Assembly (NCBI GenBank): GCA_020721745.1
Contig: DYMC01000123.1
Location: 1-7,153, forward strand
Direction of reading: 5' to 3'
Length of the DNA stretch: 7,153 bases
From: Lentisphaera sp.
GTDB lineage: Bacteria > Verrucomicrobiota > Lentisphaeria > Victivallales > GWF2-50-93
A model generated the notes under the pieces. The model saw only the letters and a list, made by a program, of their open reading frames with translations, did not search any database and was not told the DNA's origin. Positions 1 to 5,514 of this stretch are shown here, piece after piece. Numbering within the stretch: position 1 is the first letter of the stretch; each line of letters begins with the position of its first letter. A program made the position numbers and the translations under genes.

Positions 1-49
1 AGTAACTACTGCAAGCCGCAGCTAACGAAGTAGATGTGGCAAATGCGGC

Positions 50-66
50 CAACCCCGAAGGGGTTG
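50..66. repeat. REP-like short hairpin
   Basis: CAACCCC (50-56) pairs perfectly with GGGGTTG (60-66) around a GAA triloop. A related but weaker motif, CAACC/GGTTG, recurs at 86-100, so this looks like a small family of palindromic intergenic units. No T-run follows, so it is not a normal intrinsic terminator. The hairpin is directly visible; the REP label is inference. Confidence 0.5.
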
Positions 67-161
67 AAAATCGCAAAAAAGTCGTCAACCCAAAAGGTTG
101 ACGGATCAAAAAATATAACAACTTAATTATCATAAACTTAAGTAAAAACGCGATTTTCAAC
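63..161. repeat. Nested inverted-repeat element
   Basis: A perfect 12-bp inverted repeat, GTTGAAAATCGC (63-74) and GCGATTTTCAAC (150-161), encloses two further hairpins. One is CGTCAACC/GGTTGACG (83-90/96-103, loop CAAAA); the other is ACTTAA/TTAAGT (121-126/138-143). This outer-stem-plus-two-hairpins plan resembles the unrelated-sequence element at 751-853. No target-site duplication was seen. It could be a degenerate MITE, a structured untranslated region, or partly coincidental in A+T-rich DNA. Confidence 0.4.
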
Positions 162-252
162 TGCTTTTTCTAGGATCATTGATCTTGGATATTGCCTCAA
201 TCTTCTGGACTCCAAGTCTGTTGACATCGTAAGGCAAGGACATAAAACGCTA

Positions 253-552
253 TTGGATGTGTACAGAGTATCTAGATTCCCCAGCTTGCCCGAAAACAAG
301 AAGGTCGAAGACGGATGTCCTATGCTGAGCCATCTGGACTGCGCTGTCATCGAGGTAATCCATCAATATAGACAAGACAACAAGGAAAAACCTTTTGATT
401 CTGTGAGAGCCATGTTCCCGGAAGAGATGCCGATATATGAGAATTCAGGATTTCTCGAGAAAAATCACATACAAATATGCGTTAGAAATCCCAACTGCAT
501 TAAGGGGTATTTCAGATTGCTTGATACAATCCCCGAATATTCTCTCCCCTGA
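253..552 (+). CDS. Hypothetical protein, about 99 aa
   Basis: I do not recognise a named family. The product is soluble-looking, with no signal peptide or membrane segment. It has a motif-like core (DGCPMLSHLD, residues 21-30) and a C-terminal segment with two cysteines seven residues apart (CVRNPNC) followed by IKGYFRL, which reads like conserved protein rather than random translation. The start is uncertain. TTG at 253 has AAGGA at 236-240 but a 12-nt spacing. The frame stays open back to 142 without any ATG, so this may be an N-terminally truncated gene; the first in-frame ATG is internal at 322. G+C is about 42% by hand count, clearly lower than the genes to its right. It lies between two structured repeats (63-161 and 751-853), which suggests acquired or remnant DNA. 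Confidence 0.5.
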   Translation: MDVYRVSRFPSLPENKKVEDGCPMLSHLDCAVIEVIHQYRQDNKEKPFDSVRAMFPEEMPIYENSGFLEKNHIQICVRNPNCIKGYFRLLDTIPEYSLP

Positions 553-635
553 CATCAAGTTCCGGCAATTTCCGGTCCTATCATTTTTTTTATTTTTTAC
601 CAGGCATTTGTTCCCCTAGATTTTTATCGGTATGA

Positions 636-664
636 ACCTGCGTGATTAGAGCAGGTAGTTTTTT
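636..664 (+). terminator. Candidate intrinsic terminator
   Basis: ACCTGC (636-641) pairs with GCAGGT (651-656) around a 9-nt loop. AG and six T residues (659-664) follow. The stem is only 6 bp, so the call is modest. The position, about 85 bases after the hypothetical ORF at 253-552, fits termination of that transcript. Confidence 0.4.
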
Positions 665-696
665 CAAATAGTTTGCTTCGGTGAATAAAGCTATTT

Positions 697-724
697 TTGA
701 CAATGCTAAAAGCAAAATTGAATT
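697..724 (+). promoter_or_regulatory. Possible promoter with consensus -35
   Basis: TTGACA (697-702) matches the sigma-70 -35 consensus exactly. The best -10 at 16-nt spacing is TGAATT (719-724), only 3 of 6. It would transcribe through the inverted-repeat element at 751-853 into the tonB-like gene. The weak -10 makes this tentative. Confidence 0.25.
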
Positions 725-745
725 CCCCCCGATCAGTGGCATATT

Positions 746-858
746 ACCCCGAGCCAATTGCAAAATTGCCTTTTTAAAGGATCGCCAGCCCTATGGCTGG
801 CTCTAATGCCGGTCATAAGACCGGCGTTCCAAAGGCAATTTTGCAATTGGCTCACCCC
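746..858. mobile_element. MITE-like element with flanking duplication
   Basis: Perfect 23-bp terminal inverted repeats lie at 751-773 (beginning GAGCCAATTGCAAAATTGCC) and 831-853. Inside are two 7-bp perfect hairpins: GCCAGCC/GGCTGGC (784-790/795-801, loop CTAT) and GCCGGTC/GACCGGC (808-814/819-825, loop ATAA). The direct repeat ACCCC abuts both ends (746-750 and 854-858), as expected of a 5-bp target-site duplication. The 103-bp core has no coding capacity, so any transposition would need a transposase supplied in trans. A structured REP/BIME-type repeat is the alternative. The right end is 43 bases from the GTG start of the tonB-like gene, so the element forms part of that gene's upstream region. 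Confidence 0.65.
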
Positions 859-896
859 AAAAATCCAAGGGATATTGGATAAATCGGTGACTCCCC

Positions 897-1763
897 GTGA
901 AGCTATCCGACAAGACAGCATATGATTTATTTTTGCAAACCGGCGACTTCAGCGCCGGAAAAGAACTGGTGCTCAGCAAGGAGACCAGACGCAACATATT
1001 CTATCTGGTCGTCGCAGGGCATATCGTCTTCTTCGGCATGCCGATAGCCCTCTCGTATCTGCAGAAATTCTTCATCCCCAAAAAACAGCCCATGATATCC
1101 GTCAAACTCTTCGAAGAACCGAAAGCAAAGCTTCCGCCCGCAATTGAAAAACCTAGCCCCGAACCTCCTAGGCCGGAGCCCCCCAAGCCCGAGCCTCCCA
1201 AGCCGGAACCGCCAAAACCGGAGCCCCCCAGGCCGGAGGTAAAAAAGCCCAAGCCGGAACCGAAACCAAAGCCGAAGCCTGTCAAATCCGCAGTGAAAGT
1301 CCCGGCCGAAAGACCAAAGCCAAAATGGAAGCCGGTTGACCCGAAGGAGATAAAGAAATCAACGGAGGTGGTCAAGGCCAACAATCCCAAACCCCCGGCC
1401 ATCAACAGCTCAAAATTGAGAGATAAACTGCTCAAGATCCAGCCGCAGGGGACGACTGCAACAGTCTCCGGGCCTACTACAGCAATGACTCAACCTCTGG
1501 ATTACTACGACAGGGTCTCGGCATACCTCTATGAAATCTGGGTGCAGCCTTCGAAGATGGAGCTCAAGGGCGGCCGTCCGAAAGTGTCCGTGTCCATATC
1601 CCTTGACGCCTCGGGAAGGGTCCTCTCAAGCTCGATCAAGGCGAGAAGCGGCGTGGCCTCCATGGATTCCTCCGTCGAGGAACTCCTCAAGAAACTCTCA
1701 AGCCTGCCAGCCCCACCCTCCGGCGCAATGTCCTTCGATGTCTCCCTCGAAATCAGCGAATAA
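897..1763 (+). CDS. TonB-like energy transducer (TonB/TolA type)
   Basis: This is probably an inner-membrane protein that spans the periplasm and transmits proton-motive energy to outer-membrane receptors or an envelope complex. Residues 1-32 are cytoplasmic and a hydrophobic anchor covers about 33-55. Residues 75-150 are an extended Pro/Lys/Glu linker with five PPxPE-type units. Residues about 202-288 form a compact C-terminal domain (DYYDRVSAYLYEIWVQPS, then VSVSISLDASGRV) resembling TonB/TolA C-terminal domains. Length 288 aa is normal for the family. GTG at 897 is the earliest possible start, because an in-frame TGA lies at 888-890; GGTGA at 886-890 is a weak ribosome site. ExbB and ExbD are not adjacent, so the partner complex is unknown. 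Its 3' end overlaps the convergent glycerate kinase by 11 bp. TonB versus TolA cannot be settled by eye. Confidence 0.8.
   Translation: MKLSDKTAYDLFLQTGDFSAGKELVLSKETRRNIFYLVVAGHIVFFGMPIALSYLQKFFIPKKQPMISVKLFEEPKAKLPPAIEKPSPEPPRPEPPKPEPPKPEPPKPEPPRPEVKKPKPEPKPKPKPVKSAVKVPAERPKPKWKPVDPKEIKKSTEVVKANNPKPPAINSSKLRDKLLKIQPQGTTATVSGPTTAMTQPLDYYDRVSAYLYEIWVQPSKMELKGGRPKVSVSISLDASGRVLSSSIKARSGVASMDSSVEELLKKLSSLPAPPSGAMSFDVSLEISE
1161..1235 (+). repeat. Five 15-bp tandem repeats in the Pro-rich linker
   Basis: Five consecutive imperfect 15-bp units begin at 1161, 1176, 1191, 1206 and 1221, each encoding E-P-P-[RK]-P. Third codon positions vary (GAA/GAG, CCT/CCC/CCG), so the array is old or under protein-level selection rather than recently expanded. 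A lower-order Lys-Pro stretch follows it. Such arrays can change copy number and so alter periplasmic reach. Confidence 0.85.
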
Positions 1764-2892
1764 ATCCTGCAAGGAACGCCCTCATCGCCTCCTCCGCCGC
1801 GGAGGCGAGCAGCCTGCGCGCATTCCTCATGGCATATTCCAAACTGGCCGGGCCTCTGCATGTGGGGAATATCGCGTCCATTCCGATCTCGTGCAGTCTC
1901 CCGGCATCGTCCCCCAGCGAACCGCACAATGCGATGCACCGCACTCCGTGCCGTCTTGCGATTTTCGCAATCTCGGCGGGGGCCTTCCCGAAAGCGGTCT
2001 GGAAGTCAATCCTGCCTTCGCCAGTGAAGACCAGATCGGAACCCCGGATCTTCCTCTCCACATCTAGAGCGTCAAAGACGATGTCGGTCCCCTTGCTCAT
2101 CCGCGCACCGAGAATCGCATGGAAGGCCCCGCCTACCCCGCCTGCCGCCCCGGCTCCCCTCATCCCGGCGATCCCCACGCCAGTGCAGGCCTCGACCACC
2201 CTTGCGAAATTCGCAAGCCCTTTTTCCAGCTGGAGAACCTGCGCCTTGTCCGCGCCCTTCTGAGGGGCGTAAACTCTCGCCGCGCCCTCCGCGCCAAGAA
2301 GCGGATTCTCCACATCGCAGGCGATCTGGATTTCCAACGATGCGACGCTTCTATCCACGCGGGAGCAGTCCAATTTGCGAATTTCGCGGAGATTTTCCGG
2401 GATTGCATCGAGCTCGCGGCCGGACTTGTCCAGAAATTTCACTCCCAGCGCCGAGAGGGCGCCGATTCCGCCCTCGCATGTGGCGCTGCCGCCGATTCCG
2501 AGAATGACTTTTCTTGCCCCGGCACGAACGGCATGCAGTATCAGTTCACCAGTTCCGCGGCTTGTCGCCATCATCGGATTTCTTTCGCCGTCCTTCAGGA
2601 GGGCGAGCCCCGATGCGAGCGCCATCTCCACAACGGCCGTCTTTTTCTCCCGCATGTAGGCGAAGCCCGCCACTATTCTTCTCCCGAGAGGATCGGACAC
2701 GCGAGCCCTCCTGCGCCCTGCGATTTTCGCAGATAGGAAAGCCTCGACAAGGCCGTCACCCCCGTCCGCGACTGGAAGGACTTCGATTTCAAAGTTTCCC
2801 TTTATCCTTTTCAGTCCCGATTCGATCGCCCTGGCGGCCTCGATCGCCGCGAGCGACCCTTTGAATGCATTTGGCGCTATCAATATCTTCAT
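1753..2892 (-). CDS. Glycerate kinase (GarK/GlxK family)
   Basis: This is a cytoplasmic kinase that phosphorylates glycerate with ATP, most likely to 2-phosphoglycerate as for the GarK/GlxK family, feeding lower glycolysis. Hallmarks in order: N-terminal MKILIAPNAFKGSL, ADGGDGLVEA near residue 50, SRGTGEL, GIGGSATCEGG, GAAGGVGGAF, and TGEGRIDFQTAFGKAP in the C-terminal third. Length 379 aa is full for the family. I chose ATG at 2892, not the in-frame ATG at 2907, because family members start at MKI and a GGAG site sits five bases upstream of it. It is transcribed alone, divergently from the SixA-like gene and convergently with the tonB-like gene, whose stop it overlaps. Four of the window's six GCGAWWWTCGC palindromes lie inside it. 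Stereospecificity and 2- versus 3-phosphate product cannot be read from sequence. Confidence 0.93.
   Translation of the reverse strand: MKILIAPNAFKGSLAAIEAARAIESGLKRIKGNFEIEVLPVADGGDGLVEAFLSAKIAGRRRARVSDPLGRRIVAGFAYMREKKTAVVEMALASGLALLKDGERNPMMATSRGTGELILHAVRAGARKVILGIGGSATCEGGIGALSALGVKFLDKSGRELDAIPENLREIRKLDCSRVDRSVASLEIQIACDVENPLLGAEGAARVYAPQKGADKAQVLQLEKGLANFARVVEACTGVGIAGMRGAGAAGGVGGAFHAILGARMSKGTDIVFDALDVERKIRGSDLVFTGEGRIDFQTAFGKAPAEIAKIARRHGVRCIALCGSLGDDAGRLHEIGMDAIFPTCRGPASLEYAMRNARRLLASAAEEAMRAFLAGFIR
1958..1968. repeat. GCGAWWWTCGC palindrome, copy 1
   Basis: GCGATTTTCGC within a wider dyad TTGCGA-TTT-TCGCAA (1956-1970). It lies in the glycerate kinase gene, where the coding strand reads Ala-Lys-Ile-Ala. 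Confidence 0.7.
2204..2214. repeat. GCGAWWWTCGC palindrome, copy 2
   Basis: GCGAAATTCGC extends to the perfect dyad CTTGCGAAATTCGCAAG (2201-2217), the longest copy. It lies in the glycerate kinase gene, coding strand Leu-Ala-Asn-Phe-Ala-Arg. Confidence 0.7.
2377..2387. repeat. GCGAWWWTCGC palindrome, copy 3
   Basis: GCGAATTTCGC in the glycerate kinase gene. Here the coding strand reads Arg-Glu-Ile-Arg, a different reading frame from the other copies, so the shared word is not simply a shared peptide. Confidence 0.7.
2720..2730. repeat. GCGAWWWTCGC palindrome, copy 4
   Basis: GCGATTTTCGC within the dyad CTGCGA-TTT-TCGCAG (2718-2732), glycerate kinase gene, coding strand Ala-Lys-Ile-Ala. Confidence 0.7.
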
Positions 2893-2897
2893 AATTT

Positions 2898-2901
2898 CTC
2901 C
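2898..2901 (-). promoter_or_regulatory. Ribosome site fixing the glycerate kinase start
   Basis: On the minus strand GGAG occupies 2901-2898, five bases before ATG at 2892. This supports the MKILIAP start over the upstream in-frame ATG at 2907. Confidence 0.7.
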
Positions 2902-2987
2902 GGGCATTGCTTTTTGGCGATGGTAAAACTATATTAAGAGGTTTTAAATGCAATGTCTCCAAGCACTAAAATGCGTGGGAAGCTCAA

Positions 2988-3485
2988 ATGCTAGTGATGC
3001 TGATGAGAACGGCCGAGGCGGTTCATCCGTCTTCCGATGTCCGCGACTCCGAACGCGGGATCACGGAGTCTGGCAGAGGCGACGCATCCTACGCGGCTGC
3101 GTTCATGAAATCGCTCGGTCTCGAGCCGAAGCTGATAATATGCAGTCCCTTCAAGCGCACGAAGGAGACAGCCGAGACCATTTCAGCGAATCTTCCGGAC
3201 CCTCCTCCAGTCCAGATCGCACCCTCGATAATGCCAGGCGCCGGCGTGGGCGAGATAATGAAGGCAATCAAGTCGAGAGTGGAATGCGGCGACCAGGACT
3301 GGATACTCGCCGTGGGCCACGAGCCGGACATAAGCTCCTGCCTGAAGGAACTCCTCAAGGATTCCGGCGACTACAGCATCCCTGTTGAAAGCGGGACATT
3401 GGTCGGCATTGATCTCAACTGCCGCGAAGGGATAGTCAGGGGAAAACTGATATTCACCTTCTCGCCGATGGCGATGAGAAGCTAG
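2988..3485 (+). CDS. SixA-like phosphatase-fold protein lacking catalytic His
   Basis: The 165-aa length and layout match SixA-type phosphohistidine phosphatases (histidine phosphatase superfamily), which dephosphorylate HPt domains in phosphorelays. Family landmarks are the N-terminal strand MLVMLMR, RGITESGRGDA (the usual LT..G segment), SPFKRTKETAE (residues 53-63, with the substrate-binding Arg) and VGHEPDIS with the second active-site His at 111. The expected RHGE, whose His is the phospho-acceptor, reads R7-T8-A9-E10. The classical mechanism is therefore not possible as written, and the protein may be a pseudo-enzyme, binder or error product. ATG at 2988 follows GGGAAG (2977-2982) by five bases. 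TAAAAT at 2967-2972 is a possible -10 with a poor -35. No HPt or sensor kinase gene is present in the window. Confidence 0.8.
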   Translation: MLVMLMRTAEAVHPSSDVRDSERGITESGRGDASYAAAFMKSLGLEPKLIICSPFKRTKETAETISANLPDPPPVQIAPSIMPGAGVGEIMKAIKSRVECGDQDWILAVGHEPDISSCLKELLKDSGDYSIPVESGTLVGIDLNCREGIVRGKLIFTFSPMAMRS

Positions 3486-3596
3486 TGCTCCATATACAGG
3501 CGGAAGAAACAGCTTGACTTGCCATTCTCCCGAACGCATCGGCAAGGCCTGCTGACCATGGGCAGGAATCGAGTTCGACTTTGCGATGGTGTGGTG

Positions 3597-3634
3597 TATA
3601 TTCCCGGTTGCAAGTAATTTGAACATCAGTGTTC
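3597..3634 (+). promoter_or_regulatory. Possible -10 and dyad upstream of oxidoreductase
   Basis: TATATT (3597-3602) is a fair -10 hexamer, but the -35 at 17-nt spacing, TTCGAC, is poor. A short dyad, GAACA/TGTTC (3621-3625/3630-3634, loop TCAG), lies just downstream and could be an operator. Eight T residues (3651-3658) sit in the leader without a preceding stable hairpin. All of this is tentative. Confidence 0.2.
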
Positions 3635-3663
3635 GCCAAATGCAAAACTATTTTTTTTCACAC

Positions 3664-3669
3664 GGGGGA
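3664..3669 (+). promoter_or_regulatory. Ribosome site fixing the oxidoreductase start
   Basis: GGGGGA lies four bases before ATG at 3674. The longer in-frame start at 3629 would add 15 residues (MFAKCKTIFFHTGDD) that do not belong to the Rossmann domain, so 3674 is preferred. Confidence 0.65.
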
Positions 3670-3673
3670 TGAC

Positions 3674-4837
3674 ATGAAGAGAAAACTTCGCATGGGGATG
3701 GTCGGAGGAGGACCGGGAGCGTTCATAGGGGAGGTCCATAGGAAGGCCGCAAGGCTCGACGGCAAGATAGACATTGTCGCCGGCGCCTTCGACATCAACC
3801 CGGAGAAGAGCAGGCAGATGGGCAGGGAGCTCTGCATATCCCCGGAAAGAACCTACAACGACTACAAGGAGATGATACGCAAGGAGAAGGCGCTCGGGGA
3901 GGATGCGATTGACTTTGTGGCCGTCACCACTCCAAACAACTGGCACTTCCCGATCGCAAAGGACTTCCTCGAGGCCGGCTTCAACGTGATGTGCGAAAAG
4001 CCCATGACCATGACACTCGCGGAAGCAAGAAAGCTCAGGGACATCGTGAAAAAGACTGGAAAAATCTTCGGCCTCATGCACAACTACACCGGCTATCCCA
4101 TGGTGAAGCTCGCCCGCGACATGGTGAGGCAGGGCGACATCGGCAAAATCTACAAGATAGTGGTCCAGTATCCCCAGGGATGGCTGGCAAAGCCCATCGA
4201 GCGCGAAGGCCAGCAGCAGGCCGCCTGGCGCACGGACCCGAAGCAGAGCGGAGCGGCGGGATGCATAGGCGACATCGGCACACACGCCGCGAATCTCGCA
4301 GAATACATTTCGGGACTCAAGATCACCGAGATATGCGCCGACATCACGAGCTTCATCCCGGGCAGGCCGCTCGACGACGATGGCAACTGTCTCCTCCACT
4401 TCGACAAAGGAGCGAAAGGGCTGCTCCACGCCAGCCAGGTCTCCATCGGGGAGGAGAACAACCTCGCAATATGGATCTATGGCGACAAGAGAAGCCTCGA
4501 ATGGCATCAGGAACACCCCAACTACCTGTATGTAAAGGAAATAGACGCACCCGTCCAGATATGGAAGCGCGGCAACGGATACGTCGGCAAAAAAAGCCCC
4601 GCCGCCGCGAGATGCACAAGAATTCCGTCCGGACATCCCGAGGCCTTCCTCGAAGCCTTCGCGAACAACTACCTCAACTTCGCCGACTCCCTGCTCTGCA
4701 GGGTCGAAGGGAGGAAAATCCCGGCGGACTACCTCGACTTCCCGGGCGCGGACGAGGGCGTGAGAGGCCTGGCCTTCATCGAAACGGTGGTGAAAAGCTC
4801 CAAGGCCAGGAAGTGGCTCAAGATGCCACAGGCATAG
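3674..4837 (+). CDS. Gfo/Idh/MocA family oxidoreductase
   Basis: This is a cytoplasmic NAD(P)-dependent oxidoreductase, typically acting on sugars, inositols or their derivatives. The N-terminal Rossmann fold is clear: MGMVGGGPGAFIG (residues 7-19) binds the dinucleotide, and AFDINPEKS follows the second strand. VMCEKPMT carries the family's E108-K109-P110 motif. The C-terminal domain has GDIGTHAANL, with D200 and H204 in the usual catalytic D-x-x-x-H arrangement. Length 387 aa is typical. A WRTDPKQSGAAG segment precedes the catalytic motif, as in many family members annotated as dehydrogenases of unknown substrate. Only three bases separate its stop from the HTH-receiver gene, suggesting one transcript. 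The substrate cannot be named, and no transporter or sugar hydrolase adjoins it. Confidence 0.92.
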   Translation: MKRKLRMGMVGGGPGAFIGEVHRKAARLDGKIDIVAGAFDINPEKSRQMGRELCISPERTYNDYKEMIRKEKALGEDAIDFVAVTTPNNWHFPIAKDFLEAGFNVMCEKPMTMTLAEARKLRDIVKKTGKIFGLMHNYTGYPMVKLARDMVRQGDIGKIYKIVVQYPQGWLAKPIEREGQQQAAWRTDPKQSGAAGCIGDIGTHAANLAEYISGLKITEICADITSFIPGRPLDDDGNCLLHFDKGAKGLLHASQVSIGEENNLAIWIYGDKRSLEWHQEHPNYLYVKEIDAPVQIWKRGNGYVGKKSPAAARCTRIPSGHPEAFLEAFANNYLNFADSLLCRVEGRKIPADYLDFPGADEGVRGLAFIETVVKSSKARKWLKMPQA

Positions 4838-4840
4838 GGC

Positions 4841-5413
4841 ATGAAAAAATATCTCAAGTCAACCGAGGCGGCAAAGTATCTGGGAATTTCCAGATCAAGC
4901 CTCTCCAACTGGGTCCGCCAGAAGCTGCTCTCCGTCGGGACAACCCCGGGCGGCCACTACCGCTTCACAAAGGATGAACTCGACAAGTTCGCCCAGAAAA
5001 GAGGCTTCGAGGTCTCGGGAAGCATAGAAAGCGAGCAGACCCGGATACTAGTCATAGACGACGACAAGATGTTCAGGCGATTTATATCCGAAGCCCTCGA
5101 TGTCTTCGACGGCTACGAGCTCCGGGAGGCGAAGGACGGAATGGAGGGCGCGCTCATCCTCGGCTCGTGGAACCCGGACCTGGTCATAGCCGACCTGCGA
5201 ATGCCCAACATGAACGGAATCGAATTCTGCCGGCTGCTGAGAAAAAACGAAAACACTGCCGACATCGAGGTCATCGTCGCAAGCGCATATCTCTCGGACG
5301 AAGTCAAGGAGGAGCTCTCAAGGCTCGATGTCAAGATCATCCTCGAAAAACCTGTCCGCCTCGCCGCAATCGTCGCCGCAATCGAAAAATGCACCGGAAT
5401 GAAACTGAAGTAA
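4841..5413 (+). CDS. HTH (excisionase/MerR-type) fused to receiver domain
   Basis: The protein (190 aa) has a DNA-binding module first and a phosphorylation-controlled receiver second, the reverse of OmpR-type regulators. Residues 4-52 form a winged-helix-like HTH of the excisionase/MerR/BldC kind (STEAAKYLGISRSSLSNWV, then TPGGHYRFTKDEL). Residues 68-187 are a complete receiver: acidic D73-D74, phospho-acceptor D118 in VIADLRMPNMNG, S148 at the Thr/Ser switch position, and K170-P171. All catalytic residues are present, so phosphorylation is expected. The likely job is transcriptional control by an unlinked histidine kinase or phosphorelay. ATG follows the oxidoreductase stop by three bases with only a weak AGGG, so translation probably relies on coupling. 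A hairpin lies after its stop. Confidence 0.9.
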   Translation: MKKYLKSTEAAKYLGISRSSLSNWVRQKLLSVGTTPGGHYRFTKDELDKFAQKRGFEVSGSIESEQTRILVIDDDKMFRRFISEALDVFDGYELREAKDGMEGALILGSWNPDLVIADLRMPNMNGIEFCRLLRKNENTADIEVIVASAYLSDEVKEELSRLDVKIILEKPVRLAAIVAAIEKCTGMKLK

Positions 5414-5429
5414 ATGAGGCGATTTCAAA

Positions 5430-5472
5430 AGTAAGAGTTCAGCAGACCGCGTCCCCTTGCTGAACGCTTACT
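5430..5472. repeat. Intergenic hairpin after the HTH-receiver gene
   Basis: Fifteen positions with a single A-G mismatch form the stem: AGTAAG (5430-5435), mismatch at 5436/5466, GTTCAGCA (5437-5444) pairing with TGCTGAAC (5458-5465) and CTTACT (5467-5472). The loop is 13 nt. No T-run follows, so it is a poor intrinsic terminator. A processing or transcript-end structure, or an operator dyad, are alternatives. Confidence 0.55.
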
Positions 5473-5479
5473 CCCCGTC

Positions 5480-5508
5480 TTGATTTCCACGCCTTCGGGT
5501 GATATTGT
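5480..5508 (+). promoter_or_regulatory. Extended -10 promoter, probably leaderless
   Basis: TTGATT (5480-5485) and TATTGT (5503-5508) are spaced by 17 nt, and TGA at 5500-5502 supplies an extended -10 TGn. Each hexamer matches consensus at 4 of 6. The expected start of transcription, about seven bases beyond the -10, falls on the A of ATG 5515. No convincing ribosome site is present; the nearest, GGTGA, is 12 nt away. Confidence 0.4.
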
Positions 5509-5514
5509 TCCGGC

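Noticed and set aside
6..101. Short open frame at the left edge reading through NPEGVENRKKVVNPKG
   Set aside because: It begins after an in-frame stop at 3-5, is very short, and its peptide follows the palindromic repeat motifs, so it is better explained as repeat DNA.
733..997. Short minus-strand frames across the inverted-repeat element
   Set aside because: They translate the hairpins and inverted ends; no ribosome site or protein-like composition is seen.
1001..1435. Gly-rich minus-strand frame opposite the tonB-like linker
   Set aside because: Its G-x-G-x-F repeats are the antisense reading of the Pro-Lys-Glu tandem codons, not an independent protein.
3183..3626. Minus-strand open frame of 147 codons opposite the SixA-like gene
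   Set aside because: The SixA-like protein accounts for this stretch, and the antisense product shows no family features.
3621..3634. LexA-like box GAAC-N6-GTTC before the oxidoreductase
   Set aside because: The Gram-positive-type SOS box needs a four-base spacer (GAAC-N4-GTTC); here it is six, and no SOS gene is nearby.
3626..4636. Long minus-strand open frame (336 codons) opposite the oxidoreductase
   Set aside because: The plus strand encodes a complete, motif-rich Gfo/Idh/MocA protein; the opposite frame has no recognisable motif and is open because of G+C-rich codon structure.
3991..4977. Plus-strand open frame of 328 codons spanning the oxidoreductase and HTH gene
   Set aside because: It is Arg/Pro/His-rich out-of-frame translation crossing two well-supported genes.
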